From contig WHVA01000012.1 of NCBI GenBank assembly GCA_015179125.1, positions 186,001-250,000 on the forward strand: 64,000 nucleotides of DNA, in the 5' to 3' direction. Every line of letters begins with the position of its first letter. Position 1 is the first letter of the stretch. This DNA comes from Gautieria morchelliformis (Eukaryota > Basidiomycota > Agaricomycetes > Gomphales > Gomphaceae). Below are positions 40,324 through 52,016 of this stretch, piece after piece. Made by a program: the position numbers and the translations under genes. The notes under the pieces were generated by a model that ran no database searches, had not been told where the DNA came from, and saw only the letters and a list, made by a program, of their open reading frames with translations.

Positions 40324-42581
40324 TCGGTGCAACACGCAGTCTGGTTGAAAAACCGGACATCCACGTGCGCACTGGACGGAAAAACGCCGTATGAGCTCAT
40401 GCACCGCGCAAAGCCAGATCTTACAGACTTACCGGAATGGGGCGTGAGGGTCTTTACCCTCAGAGAAGACCGCGGCAAGCTGGAAGCCAAGGCAGACGAA
40501 GGCAGGTGGGTCGGATACAGCGATGAAAGCAAGGGGCACAGAGTGTACTGGCCCGGCAAGCATCGCGTAACCGTCGAGCGCAACGTTGCGTTCGACGAGT
40601 CCATCCTGGTCATCCCAAGCGACGCGCAGACTGAGGGGGAGCTAGCCACCCAGAACAGTCAAGGTGCCGCTCACGACCACCTGCCCGCGCCACGTGCACT
40701 CCTGCCCCCAGCTGCACCACGCACTGACCCTCCCATGCCGCGAATCGATCCTCTTGAAGGATTTGAAGCGCCGGACCCCCCAGAGGAGGAGCCACAGGGC
40801 AGGGGACACAGGGCGCGCAAGCCCTCTGCCTACATAAGGGACATCGCCGACAGTGCAGGCAGCAGCACCAGTCACGCGAGTGGCCCCATGTACCCTAAGG
40901 GGCTGCCAATACCCACTGGGAATGTGGCCTTGGCAGTCCTGGAGGAACTGGAGGAGGTCTGCGTGGAGGATGAGGGGATGACACGTTGCCCCCTAGAGTT
41001 TTCGATGGCGGCGTCTATCCAGAGTGTGGGAACAGACCCGGTTAGCCTGGATGACGCGCGTTCACGCAAAGACTGGCCGGCCTGGGACACCTCCATAAGG
41101 CGCGAACTGAACCAGCACGCCGAATTGAGAACCTGGGACCTAGTGGAACCCCCAGGTGGTGTGAACATAGTGGGCAGCAAACTTGTATTCCACTACAAAC
41201 ACGATGCCAATGGCAAAATTGTGAATCGCAAGACAAGGCTCGTCGCGCAAGGCTTTTCACAAGCTGAAGGGATAGACTACAACGAGACATTCTCCCCTAC
41301 CGCCAAACTCTCCGCCATCCACATCATTGCCGCTATTGCCGTCAGGAACGATTGGGAGCTCGAGCAGACGGATATAGATGGCGCGTACCTCAACGCCCCG
41401 ATCACCGAGGTCGTTTACATGTGTCAGGCAAAGGGGTATGAGACCCCTGGGAAGGAGCGCCATGTCTGCCGCCTCAACCGCGCCATTTACGGCCTGAAGC
41501 AGTCAGGCAGAGAATGGTATAACATGTTCTGCAGGATTATGTTCAGTTTTGGGTTCACATGATGTGAGGTCGAGCACGCGGTCTTTTACAGGTATATCCG
41601 GCAGGACGCCCTCATCGTCGCTGTAGATGTCGACTATCTTACCATGGCTGGGAATTCCAGAGGTGCGATAAGCAGGTTTAAGGACGAGCTGCGCACCGTA
41701 CTCAAGCTCAAGGATCTGGGGGACTATTGGGAATCGAAGTGAAGAGAGATCGCAAGTTGCGCACGATCTCCCTATCACAGCATGCCTACATACAGAAAAT
41801 CCTCGAGAGATTCCATTTGCAGGACGCTAACCCACTCTGAACCCCACTCGACCCTCACCACAAGCTCTCTCTGTCACAATGTCCGTCCACGCCGCGCCAA
41901 TTCGAAGATATGCGCGGCGTACCTTACAGGGAAGCCATTGGCTCCCTCATGTACGCAGCGCTGGGCACCCGCCCGGACATTTCCTTCGCTGTATCGTTCC
42001 TCTCGCAGTTCATGCAAAATCCCGGAAGACCACACTGGGAAGCGGTCAAAAGAGTTTTCCGTTATCTCAAAGGGACGAAAGATGTGAGCCTCGTCATTGG
42101 GGGAACGGGGAAAGGACTGGAGGCATTCTCAGATGCGGATTGGGCATCGCAAGAACACCGTCACTCCATATCCAGATATGTCTTCACGATGGGAGGTGGC
42201 GCGGTCTCCTGGAGCTCGAAGAAACAGGCGATCGTCGCACTATTGACTACTGAGGCCGAATACATTGCGGCGACTCATGCGGCAAAGGAGGCTCTATGGA
42301 TAAGGATGTTCCTCGCTGAGATTGCGCACCCCTTGAGGAAACCTATCACCATACATCTCGACAACATCTCCGCCATTTCTATCACGAAAAACAACGAGTA
42401 TCACCCCTGTACAAAGCATATTGACATTCAGTATCATTTCATACGACACTCGGTCCAGGAGAACCTACTGAACATTGACTATGTGCCCACCGCAGACATG
42501 GCGACGGACATGTTCACGAAGGGGCTCCCACGGCACAAAGTCCTCCACATGAACCAGCTGGTTGGGCTGCGTTCTGCTTAA
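40324..42581 (+). pseudogene. Copia E integrase end, reverse transcriptase and RNase H
   Basis: Open at 40312-41562 with TPYELMHRAKPDLTDLPEWG, a Pro-rich linker and RT motifs NRKTRLVAQGFSQAEGIDYN, ELEQTDIDGAYLNAPI and CRLNRAIYGLKQSGREWY. The frame is then lost near 41562, 41740 and 41840. The expected YVDD reads DVDY near 41625, which removes a catalytic aspartate. From 41910 to 42581 the RNase H part is open (YREAIGSLMYAALGTRPDIS, FSDADWASQ, TTEAEYIAATHAAKEALW) and ends 7 bases before the 3' LTR. Confidence 0.9.
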
Positions 42582-42874
42582 GGGGGAGTATTGAGATTGG
42601 AGGACGAGCGAGGGTAAGCGGAGAACGCAGGGACACGTAGTTAGGGAGCCACGGTCATACTCGACCGTGGCAGTATATTACTCGCAGTTCAGTTAGTAGT
42701 ACCTCAGTAAATTTCCCATTCACTGAGGTACGTGCCATTCGTGTATACTGAGACGTACGGTAGCTTACACTATGTCTGTAGCTCCTTCATCTCTAGGTAT
42801 AGTAGCAATAGATGCTCAGTGAATTTCCCATTCACTGAGCTCCTTCATCTCTAGACACTGCGCTAATCACAACA
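42580..42874 (+). repeat. Copia E polypurine tract and 3' LTR, 286 bp
   Basis: AAGGGGGAG (42580-42588) precedes the LTR (42589-42874). It matches the 5' LTR but lacks about 18 bp (gcgtccgatgcgcggac) and carries an extra ~60-bp piece in which ctccttcatctctag and the CAGTGAAT..ATTCACTG hairpin are duplicated. GTGCA follows. Confidence 0.88.
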
Positions 42875-42993
42875 GTGCATGAGCGCGGACGCGTCCAAGA
42901 CAGGATTGAACATGGCTAAAATGAATAATGTCATTTCATATCACATTTTGGTTGCCAACATCGCGCGTCTGTCCTGTGCAATAGGGCTGATCA

Positions 42994-43685
42994 CAGTAGA
43001 GGATTTGGAGGGGATTTGACGGGGATTTGAGAAAGGGATTTGGAGGGCAAATCCATCCCTCAAATCACCTCCAGGAGGTGATTTGGGGTTTGTGTGTGAT
43101 TTGGATTTGGATTTCGGCCGGCGCCTTCGGGCCCTAAACTAGTCCCTCAGGATCTCCCTTTGTGCCTGCAGAAAGTAACCCAGAAAGTGAAGTACTCGCT
43201 AAAGTGACTCCATACCGCCACTACAGTCTAGTGGCCTGGTCCAAGGTCATGCCGCCAACCAGTTATGACACCTGTGCAAAGTCTTTGAGTCCAGTCAATT
43301 CAGTAAAAACTCTAAAAAATACATACTTCCATCTTTTTTTATTATTCTTCACTGTTTCTCTTCTATATTTTTAGTTAATTTTGAGTTTCTCTTGACCTAT
43401 GTTATTTGTTATTTTAAGAGGTCACCTAAAGGTAAATTAATGCTTTCACATATGTTACTTTGTATTTTTTAGGGATACATTATAGTGCAGAACCTACCTT
43501 CAGCTGACAGACCAGCGAGAGAGCCACCTTGCCGTGTCCAGCACCAGCATTCTCAAATCCTCTCAAATCCAGTTTCAAAACAGGCTAATCACAGTTAGAT
43601 CTTGAGTTCAGGGCATTGTCACGTGTTCTAAAAAAAATCGAAATCCTCCGTCAAATCCTCATCAAATCCTAGCCAAATCCTCTAC
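42994..43685. mobile_element. DNA-transposon-like TIR element with ggatttga repeats
   Basis: Left end CAGTAGAGGATTTGG and right end CCAAATCCTCTAC(TG) are exact inverses. Subterminal copies of ggatttga (left: 43003-43085; right: tcaaatcc at 43550-43575 and 43650-43670) point inward. Gypsy H LTR starts immediately at the right end, so the target duplication cannot be checked there. The interior is AT-rich and non-coding. Likely hAT-like or another TIR MITE. Confidence 0.55.
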
Positions 43686-44169
43686 TGTCAGGGGACAACC
43701 TGTAATCCAGTTCTGACACCATGCCAAGTTCTGACTCCATTTCCGACTCCACTTCCAGGTCCGCTTCAATTTCCGACTCCGCTTTCAGAAATGGTTCTGC
43801 TTTGGGGGGGACTTCCACCAGTTCCAATCACCTTGCCAATTCCACTCCACTCTCCGACTTCCACTCTTAGAACAGTGTCGGAAGTCAAGCGACTCATGTA
43901 GTAGGTGGCATCAAGGGTCGATCAAGGGTCAGGGAGGTCAGGGGGATGCAGGGTTGATGGCGAGTGCTGAGTGTTGTTCCTGGCTGTGGAGTGTCGTATA
44001 TGACATGCTCGCTGACATTGGGGGTCCTTAGACTTTTCTCTTCAGATTTCCCCTTGTCAGGTGAGAATCCCCTCTCTTGTATACTCAGTTCATTTATACA
44101 TACTTCGGATTTCCCCTTGTCAGTTGTGTGGTAGTGTGATCTCCACAGCCAACTAGGGTTGCCCTTACA
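43686..44169 (+). repeat. Gypsy H 5' LTR, 484 bp
   Basis: Starts TGTCAGGGGACAACC and ends TTGCCCTTACA. It belongs to the gypsy B LTR family, with one longer segment (gtgagaatcccctctcttg) that is also in B. Many CpG positions of B are TpG or CpA here. Confidence 0.82.
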
Positions 44170-46527
44170 GCAGAAAAGTCTCTCCACTAGAGGACCGGCG
44201 GTCGTACTGCACGTTGCATTCACCATAGGTGCATTCAGAATCGGAGATAGCGACTCAGAGATCGCAACCTCTTCCGCACACACGGCGTACGACAGCCCCT
44301 CTTCTTACGTCGAGCTCCCAACACCAGAAATCCTGTCCCATACTTCTCCTGACATGGACCCAGACAATTGCCTTTGGAATATGGAGGAGGAGTTGATGTG
44401 GAACCAGATGAAGACTGACACAGTCGAAACAGCCCTACAAATGATTTTGGCTAAGTTAGATATTCCATGAAGTGGTGGAAATGCAATGCAGGATGAGTTG
44501 TATTTTGGAAAAGTGGAAGTAGCAGAAGAGAGGATGTCTGTGAAGTTGGCAAAAGTCAAACCTGTAACTCCGGTGGACTTTGTCGGATCGGGAGAAGGGA
44601 TGTGCATTCTTCAACACATGCAGCATCTACTTCGCAATTGTCGGAGACCTCTTTCTGAACAACCAGGGTCGGATTCACTGGGCATTGTCCTTTTTCAAGT
44701 TGGACTGTGCAGCCCGTTTTGCAAACAAGGTGATCTGACATGAAGCAAAGGGCAAGGGCAACAACTACTTCCGGGACTGGGACGCCTTCAAAAAGACCTT
44801 TTCCAACCTGTTCTGCCTGAAAAACAAGCAACTCACAGCCCTTACAAAGCTTGAGGGGACCGGCTGGTACCAAGCCAAGGATCCAGTTGATGACTACATT
44901 GATCGCTTCCAGGAGCTCATCGACCTTGCAGAGTACAATGATGACAAGACAATTGTCATCAAATTCCGATGAGGACTTGATCCGACTCTCCAGAACCAAG
45001 TCACACTGCTTGGGGATGGAGCTCCAGATTTTGATGACCCGGAAGGGTGGTACCAAGCTGCGCAAAGGGTGTCCCGAAACAGGGAAGCAAACAAGGCCTT
45101 TGTGGAGACAAACCAGAACATGACACACAGTTCTGCTCGTCCTACTCCACCTGTGCCAAAACCTGGAGCAGTATTCATTCTGACACGGAAGATATTTCCG
45201 ATGGTCGCTCCACCTGCCCCTGCTAGGAACCCTAGCCCCCCTCCTTCGAAGGGTGGCCCTGCCCCAATGGATGTTGACTGCACGCGCGGAAAAGGTAACA
45301 CAACCATCACCTGCTTCTGATGCCAGCAGCCAGGCCACTATGCCTGCAAGTGTCCCCAAGCTTTTGACATCTGGCTTATGACCACAGAGGAGAAACTTGA
45401 GCTCCTTCTAGAGTTCCTTGCGCTGGCAGACACAAGCAGAGTACCCACTGCGGAAGAAATTTCCGAAAATGCGGAACGTGGGACGTCGGATTTTGTGACG
45501 CACAGCGGGTGAGATGTGTGGCCCTGCTACCTGTACATAACCAGTTTTCCTGTCTTGAAGTAGAGAATGAGAAACCCCCACTCCCCTCACCTCCTGCAGA
45601 CCCACTGGATACAGTCACACAAAAGCCAAGTCTGATGTCCCTCCGCCTCTGCCCTTGGGAGAGATGCCTCCCGAAGTGCTATGTTGTTGCTGCCACCCCT
45701 GGCCCCAAGTCACTGGTCATCAAGGTTGAGATCCAGACAACTGACACAGCAGAAGTCAAATCCGGACCCGCACTTGTTGATTGCGGGGCCACTGGTCAGT
45801 TTATGGACCAGGACTATGTGGAACGGAATCGACTGACCACACGGAAGTTGCAACGTGCAATCCTGGTGTTCAATGTGGATGGAAGCCCTAATGAGGTGGG
45901 GCCAATCATGGAAATAGTAGACACAATTCTCCGCTACAATGGACACATGGAATGCACTTCCTTTGCAGTCACCAGCCTGGGGAAGCAAGACATCATCCTT
46001 GGGTTTACCTGGCTGCAGGAGCACAACCCGGAGATCAACTGGCAGACTCAGAAGGTACTGATGAGTTGATGCCCAACCAAGTGTCACATGTGCAGGTCGG
46101 AGGTGCGGAAGGAGCATCAGGAGCAGCGGAAGACTGAACGGCTGACACAGACATGTCGTTCTGGCCCTCCCCCATTGCTTGTGGAAGAGGATTCGGAAGT
46201 GGAATTTGAACCAGCCCCCACTCCCGATTCCGATTCCGACTCCGACATCATCTGACTTGACCCAGAAGACACTTTGGCAGAAGGGGAGTGCTGGCTGTAT
46301 GTAAACCTTCTGCCAGAAGCAGAACACATCTGCGCCACTGGAAACATTTTGCAACGCCTAGCAGAAGCCTCCAGGAAGCATGATAAAGTGGAGGTGGAGA
46401 TTCCAGAGTACCTGTGGGAGTTTGAGGATGTCTTTGCCAAGGAGTCATTTGATGCCCTGCCCCCATGGAAGCTGTGGGACCATGCCATTGAGTTGGAGCC
46501 TGGGTCAAAGCCCACCAACTGTAAGGT
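44170..46527 (+). pseudogene. Gypsy H gag, protease and RT start, heavily mutated
   Basis: Plus-strand homologue of gypsy B. Gag traces start near 44399 (QMKTDTVETALQMILAKLDI), with TGA codons at 44468, 44970 and inside the zinc knuckle (CF-stop-CQQPGHYACKC, 45318). Protease is open at 45509-46069 with PALVDCGATGQFMD and IILGFTWLQEHNPEINW. After TGA 46253-46255 the reading continues to the RT start (VEIPEYLWEFEDVFAKESFD) and stops at 46527, where gypsy G LTR begins. Differences from B are mostly C to T and G to A at CpG. It is not functional. Confidence 0.88.
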
Positions 46528-46759
46528 TGTAAGATGTTTGGCTTATTACTTGTGTTATCACAAGGCAGTAGAGCTTGACCAAACTATAGTGATTCTAATA
46601 TGACATAGTGACGGTTACAGGTAAAGTTAAGCTGGGGAATCCCGGTGGATTCCCATGCAAGAACTATACAGTGGGTCCGTGAGGACCCACTGGCGCTATG
46701 TAAGCTACCAGCTATTATGTGTTGCCTCGCGGCAACACAGGTAAATATCTATATTTACA
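46528..46759 (-). repeat. Gypsy G 3' LTR, 232 bp
   Basis: Plus strand TGTAAGATGTTTGG to ATCTATATTTACA. To its right, 46760-46768 is a polypurine tract on the minus strand (GGGGGAGGG). It interrupts gypsy H RT. It contains the perfect hairpin cagtgggtcc/ggacccactg near 46669-46692 and a second one, gttgcctcgcggcaac. Confidence 0.82.
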
Positions 46760-46771
46760 CCCTCCCCCACT

Positions 46772-49700
46772 ATAGAGAACGCTAGTCTCCATAGATGTCG
46801 TCATCGAGGTCTTTGTCCTCAGCTGAGGGAGCGTCGTCCATGGGGATGTCCTCGTATGGAGCCAGCAGGGGCCGGGGGTCCACGTGCATCGTATCCACAT
46901 GAGCGGATGTGGATGGGTGGGGTCCGGCTCGGGGTTGATACGGACCCCTTTCAAGGGATGGATTGATTCCCATCTCCTGGATGAAGGTGGCCTCTGTGGC
47001 CAGATCAGGTTGCGGATCTGGGGGGCAGGACGCGAGAAGCTCCTTGTTGAGCTGTTCCAAAGTGCTTGTGGGCGCACTGGGACAACTTCAGTCCCTGTTT
47101 ATGCCGCTGCTGCCCCGTGCGTGCAGCGGTATTCGTGACTTCCTTGTCTTGAAGTCGCTGGAAGTATCCCTCGATCCAAGGGATACGTTCATGGTTTATG
47201 CCGGCATGAAGGGCTAGCCATGACGCGAGCTCCTTCAGCGGGATCTCGTGTGCGAGTCTGCTCCGGAGCGGGAACGTCCCGGTGATCGAGGCCCACAGGG
47301 TGTCTGTGGCGGGCGATGGGATCGTGATGTTGGTCACGAGGTCACACCACTGGCCTGGCGTACCAAACGAGTCGCTTAAACACAACTTGAGAGGGGATTG
47401 TGGCTTGCCCTTGGGGGCCAGGATCCATACCCACATCCAGATATCGATATCTACATCATCGTGGATGGTGGGAGGGACTCCTTCGGCGTTGGGCCGCCAC
47501 GTGTTAAGCACCGTGATGATATCGTCAGGTGTACCATCCAAAATGTTTATATAGTTTGGATGGGGTTTACGGTGGCCCTCCTCGCGGAGGCGCCAGAATG
47601 CCGTGTTCATTTCCAGCATCCGCTGGTCGACCGGAGTGTCCCTGGCGAGCGCAAGGAGGTCTAAAAACCTCTGCTTGCTGATCGGGCAGATGTGGTACCA
47701 CTCGGGGACCAATCTGCCTAGGGGCTGCGGCAAGCGGCCCATCACGGAGATTGGTGGATCTCCGTGTCTCAACGGCTCCCCTTCCCCCGGGTAGTGTTGC
47801 ACAACTCCCGATCCAGGCGGCGGTAGCACAACGTGAGGCCCAAAGTACTGGGCCTGCACTGTGGCTAGTTGTCAATATTGGATTTTTGGGCGTTAATATC
47901 GCATGTTAGTGGCGAATGCCCGAATAGCATGTGCGATCTAGCGAATCGCCCAGCGAACAGTACCGAAGAGGTAAGGGTTAAGAAGTAAGAGGGTTACTCG
48001 AAAGGAATTCACCCTGATCTACAGTCATAGCGAAATAGCCCGTGGCACTTGACGATGTAATGTGCAAGGTGTCACGGAAAGGTTGTCTAAGTAGCGACAA
48101 TCCTTTCGCTGGCAAAGGCACTCCTTCGGAGCCCTTCGCTGACAGCACAGAAAATAACTCGAAGGCTAAGGTAACAAAGATGAATTATGAGAACTCACCA
48201 GTGATGCCTAAGTCCTCTTCTGGTCGAAGATAGAAATCTACAGGAGAAGGCTCAAGACGATGGTCACAGCGAGGTCAAGTTTGCACAAGATGGACGTATG
48301 ATAATTAAACTGGAGAATATACATGCGAATATAGACTACTTATACCGAATGCTCATATGGTGGTAGCGAATAGGAAAGAGGCCGTCTGGAGTCAGGGTTG
48401 GATAGGGGTGTGCGGTCAGGATACATAATAGATGAAATAGACATACAATAGAATGGAAGAGGGGTGCGAACATGAAACGACAAAGAGGAAAGAGGGCGAA
48501 GGCCCCTATGTATGAAAACACGCCTTGGGACCTGCATATACACCACCCTGCATGGACTCTTCGTCTGCTGGGTTGATCCCACATGACCTATGGGTAGGAT
48601 GCCCCGCGAATGCATTCTGGCCATAGGAACACCCAAAGGGGGTTGAGTTGAGAAGATGATGGGACCAGTGATGAACCATCAATCCGGGTAAAGGATGTTG
48701 ATCATGTTTGATGGCGTGCCTGCTGGCGAATGATACGAGTAGCGAATGGTCATATGGCGAATGTGGCGAATAGCGAATGGAGCGAAGCGAGCAAACATGG
48801 AAGAGTGGTGAAAGGGAACACAGGGATAGCTGGGTACAAGAAATAAACAAGTCATGACAGCCTGCACCTCCTTGCAATTCATGATAGGACCAGTGATGAA
48901 CCATCAATCCAGGTAAAGGATGTCGATCATGTTTGATGGCATGGCTACTGGCGAATGATGCGAGTAGCAAGTGGTCCTTTGGCAAATGTGGCGAATAGTG
49001 AATGGAGCAAGGATTGAATGGAGCCAAGCCGAGTGAACATGGAAGAGTGGTGGTGAAAGGGAAAACAGGGATAGCTGGGTACAAGAAATGAATGAGTCAT
49101 GACAACTGTATAGTGAAAACTTCAGCAAAGCTAATTCGTCCTGCCCTACAGTGGTACGAGTCCCATTGAGTCCAACCTGCATGGAGGCTGCAACTGACAC
49201 TATCCGAATGCATCCTGAGCATGTGGGTCTGTCATGGAGTGGGAGTTTAACAGATGATGGGTTCTATGATGGATGAGGGCCCCAACACCTGGCGTCCTGG
49301 CAGGAATGATGCGAATAGTGAATGTGAAAGCAGTATGGTGACAAATATTTTGGCAAGATATTCGCTGGTTCGGGAAGCCGTTCGCTGGTTCAGGAGGTCA
49401 TTTGCTGTGTGCTGTGAAATGATTCGCAGAATAAATGAATCATGACACTAGTGCCTGTTGTAGCCGGGGGTCGTCGATGCCGTGCACCAATGACTCTGCT
49501 AGATACGTGTTCTAGTTCATCTGCCAGTCCATTTTCCATGACTGGCGGTGGGAGATACTTTCTGTGTTTCCGTTTGGAAATGCGTTCAGGCTGATCTGGA
49601 TCATAATTGACCCAGATTGACATGTCGTACTGCCACCCGTCCGGAATGTTGGCGTCGTACGACTCAAACGGCACCGTTGCAGTTGACAGTGTGGTGACTG

Positions 49701-50324
49701 TCGCTGTCCTGGACACTGCTCGGGCATCCGCAACACACTCGGCTCCGTGATGCGGTTGGCCAGCGCCGGACCTGTTGAGAGGGGCACGGCCCCTGGGGCT
49801 AGTGTTGCCCCTCTTTCGCGCGATGGCAATGGAGCCATCGGGTGGGAGGATGGACCGGCCACAGGCTGAGCCTTTGGCTGCGGCAGGGCAGGGCGCGTCC
49901 GCCTGGCTCCTTTGAGTTGTTGTTTCAACTCATGGATTTTATCGTCCTGGAATGAGACTCGCTCACGCTCGGAAATCAGCTCCCGCTTGAGGCGCTCAAT
50001 TTCTGCTTGAGCATCCTCGACTGCCATCCGCCTGGCCCCTTTGGTGATCCAGGCCCAGGTGTCCTCAATGGCGTAGGTGATGTCATCGTCTAGCATCCAA
50101 ATCTTACTGGAGTTTGATGACTCCACTAGGTGAGTTGCGCATGACTCGCAACATTTGCATTTATCTGAGTGGATAATGGTGAGGCTGTCGTTCCACGATG
50201 CTATCTCCCAGTTTTCGGGAGCTAGCTTTTTCGAAAAGCTTGTGGTGGCCCCCTTCTTTGGGGCCGCTGGTCATGGCGTGGACATTGATGGCTCAAGGTC
50301 CAGGACTTCTTTGATGCCATCCAT
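46772..50324 (-). pseudogene. Gypsy G accessory gene downstream of pol, split by an LTR
   Basis: Starts at 50324 (MDGIKEVLDLEPSMSTP), meets TGA at codon 18 (50271-50273) and continues with PENWEIASWNDSLTIIH, CKCCESCATHL, then a coiled coil (EIERLKRELISERERVSFQD) and a VAGPSSHP linker. A 1.6-kb A-family LTR (47870-49447) splits it. The C-terminal domain follows at 47005-47859: YFGPHVVLPPPGSGVV, GDPPISVMG, WYHICPISKQRFLDLL, ILDGTPDDIITVL and DVDIDIWMWVWIL. The last part (46782-47060, ending DDDIYGD) is in another frame. The order of motifs equals gypsy F, so this is a real conserved gene, now broken in this copy. Confidence 0.65.
47870..49447 (+). repeat. Expanded solo LTR of the gypsy A family, 1578 bp
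   Basis: Starts TGTCAATATTGG and ends AATCATGACA, with the exact 5-bp duplication CTAGT (47865-47869, 49448-49452). The first ~990 bp match the canonical LTR and reach a TCATGACA at about 48860. Beyond that the terminal part is repeated: the block accagtgatgaaccatcaat occurs at about 48663 and 48891, and another TCATGACA lies near 49103. So the 3' end was tandemly duplicated before or after insertion. Confidence 0.8.
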
Positions 50325-50445
50325 CTTCGTTAGAAGATGGTGGTGGTTGCTTCTTAAGAAGTGAAGCGCCCTCGGAGAGATCCGAGGTGAAAATTTATAG
50401 CGCCACGGCTTGGCGCATCACGTGATCACACGTGACTGATGCATC
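50325..50445 (-). promoter_or_regulatory. Conserved promoter-like block before gypsy G accessory gene
   Basis: Two CACGTG boxes 10 bp apart (50419-50424, 50429-50434), a TATAAATTT box (50391-50399), and a perfect hairpin cctcgga-gaga-tccgagg (50370-50387), then gggcgcttcacttcttaaga and the ATG at 50324. The whole block lies between the integrase stop and the accessory gene and matches gypsy F 30545-30662. Confidence 0.6.
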
Positions 50446-52016
50446 CTAATGCTGTTTAGGCAGGTTGCCCAGTTTGGCCACGCCTTGAAGCTCTAGATAG
50501 GTATCTAGGGCCGCGAGGTCCCACGATGACATGGGCTCCCATGTCACGTCTCCTAGAGTCCATCTGACTTGGAACTCTAGGTCCTTCGAGTTTGTCCATC
50601 GATGGGATAAGATCTCGTCGATGAGCCACTCTTCCTTGTTGTTCGCTCCAAAGTCATAAAATGACTTTGCTTCCCAACGAGGGAACAGATCATTGTTGTT
50701 CACCTCATACCTTCATATGAGGCTGGTATGAAACGTCAGCGTGATGCACCAGTTCGTCAATTCCTCCGGTAACTTGAGGGTTACCGTTGAGGTGTCATTG
50801 TGGGCTTCTTTCACGCGATATGGTCCTATATATCGTGGTATTAGCTTCCTGGCCCTCCCTTTCGGTAGGGTCAGGTTTTGGTCGACAGGTATACACGGTC
50901 TCCCACCGCATACATGTCCCCTTCGTGACGTTTCTTGTTAGCTTGAAACGTCTGCGTCACGCGATGCTCTATGATGGCATCGTGGGCTGCCATCAGGTTC
51001 CATCAAGCCTGATGTGCAAATTTCGTCACTCCCTTAAAGGGAGTGTCCGTGGCCATTGGTAGGTCGATCCGCGGCATATATCTGTGGTTCAGCTCGAAGG
51101 GCGCAAACCCTGTCGTCGAGCTGACGTTGCTGTTTAAAGCAACTTCGACCATCGGGCACTTGCTGGCCCAGTCCTTCTGGTCATCTTTGATGACTGATCG
51201 AAGGACCTGGCCTATTGAACGGTTTGCCCGTTCGGTCACGCCATCTGTTTGAGGATGGAACACGGCGGACATGAGGAGTTTTGTCCCCATGAGTCGTTGG
51301 AGCTCATGCCAGAATATGGACGTGAACTTCGAGTCTCGATCCGAGACTATGGAGTCCGGGAATCCATGAAGTCTTACGACCTCCTTCAGGAATAGCCAGG
51401 CTATTCCTTTAGCTGTCACACTCGTCGTTGTTGGGACGAGGTGTACCTGAGACGTGAATCTATCTTTGATTACCATGAGGTAATCACAGTCATTCGACTT
51501 GGGCAATGGGCCCATGAAGTCGATCCCGATAGATTGCCATGGTCTCTTGGGTATGGGCAGGCTATGTAGTAGCCCTGCAGGCCGCTGCATGCCTGTCTTG
51601 GTAGTCTGACACTTCGCGCATGAAGTGCAGAATGCCTCGATGTCCAAGGCCATACTGGGCCACCAGTATGTTCTTCGAATGTAATTTGAAGTTTTCAGTT
51701 GACCGTAATGGCCAATTGTCTGGTGGGCATGAACGATTATGATCTCGATCAGCCTCCTTCCCCCTTGAAATATGTTCCAAGGGATGGCTATAACATCCCT
51801 CTTGAGCTGATTCTTCGTCCAAATTAGCCCATTCTGGATGCCAAATCTTGGATGCGCATCTGGGTTCTCCATGATCTTCGCGAACATGGGCTCCTCATGG
51901 TAGGAGTTGTGTAGGACCTGTGGCAGGTCCATGTTCTCTTCCACACTTATGCGTAGGGAGGTTCCATCATTGCCTGCCGCGATGACGCGGATGTTGTTGT
52001 CATCGTTGTCTGGCAA
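50446..52016 (-). pseudogene. Gypsy G integrase with chromodomain
   Basis: Open from 52016 to 51003: zinc region HQTIGHYGQLKT and CTSCAKCQTTK; core GIDFMGPLPKSNDCDYLMVI, IVSDRDSKFT and TDGVTERANRSIGQ (D, D, E). Between 51002 and 50704 the reading is degraded. The chromodomain end is open at 50446-50703 (WLIDEILSHRWTNSKD, FQVRWTLGDVTWEP). Closely similar to gypsy F. Confidence 0.9.

Noticed and set aside
40122-40340. Intron in copia E integrase
   Set aside because: No GT-AG choice restores the frame, while removal of a TG..CA insert with a TCGG duplication does.
43905-44150. Minus-strand open reading 43894-44283
   Set aside because: It overlaps the gypsy H LTR and is a chance frame.
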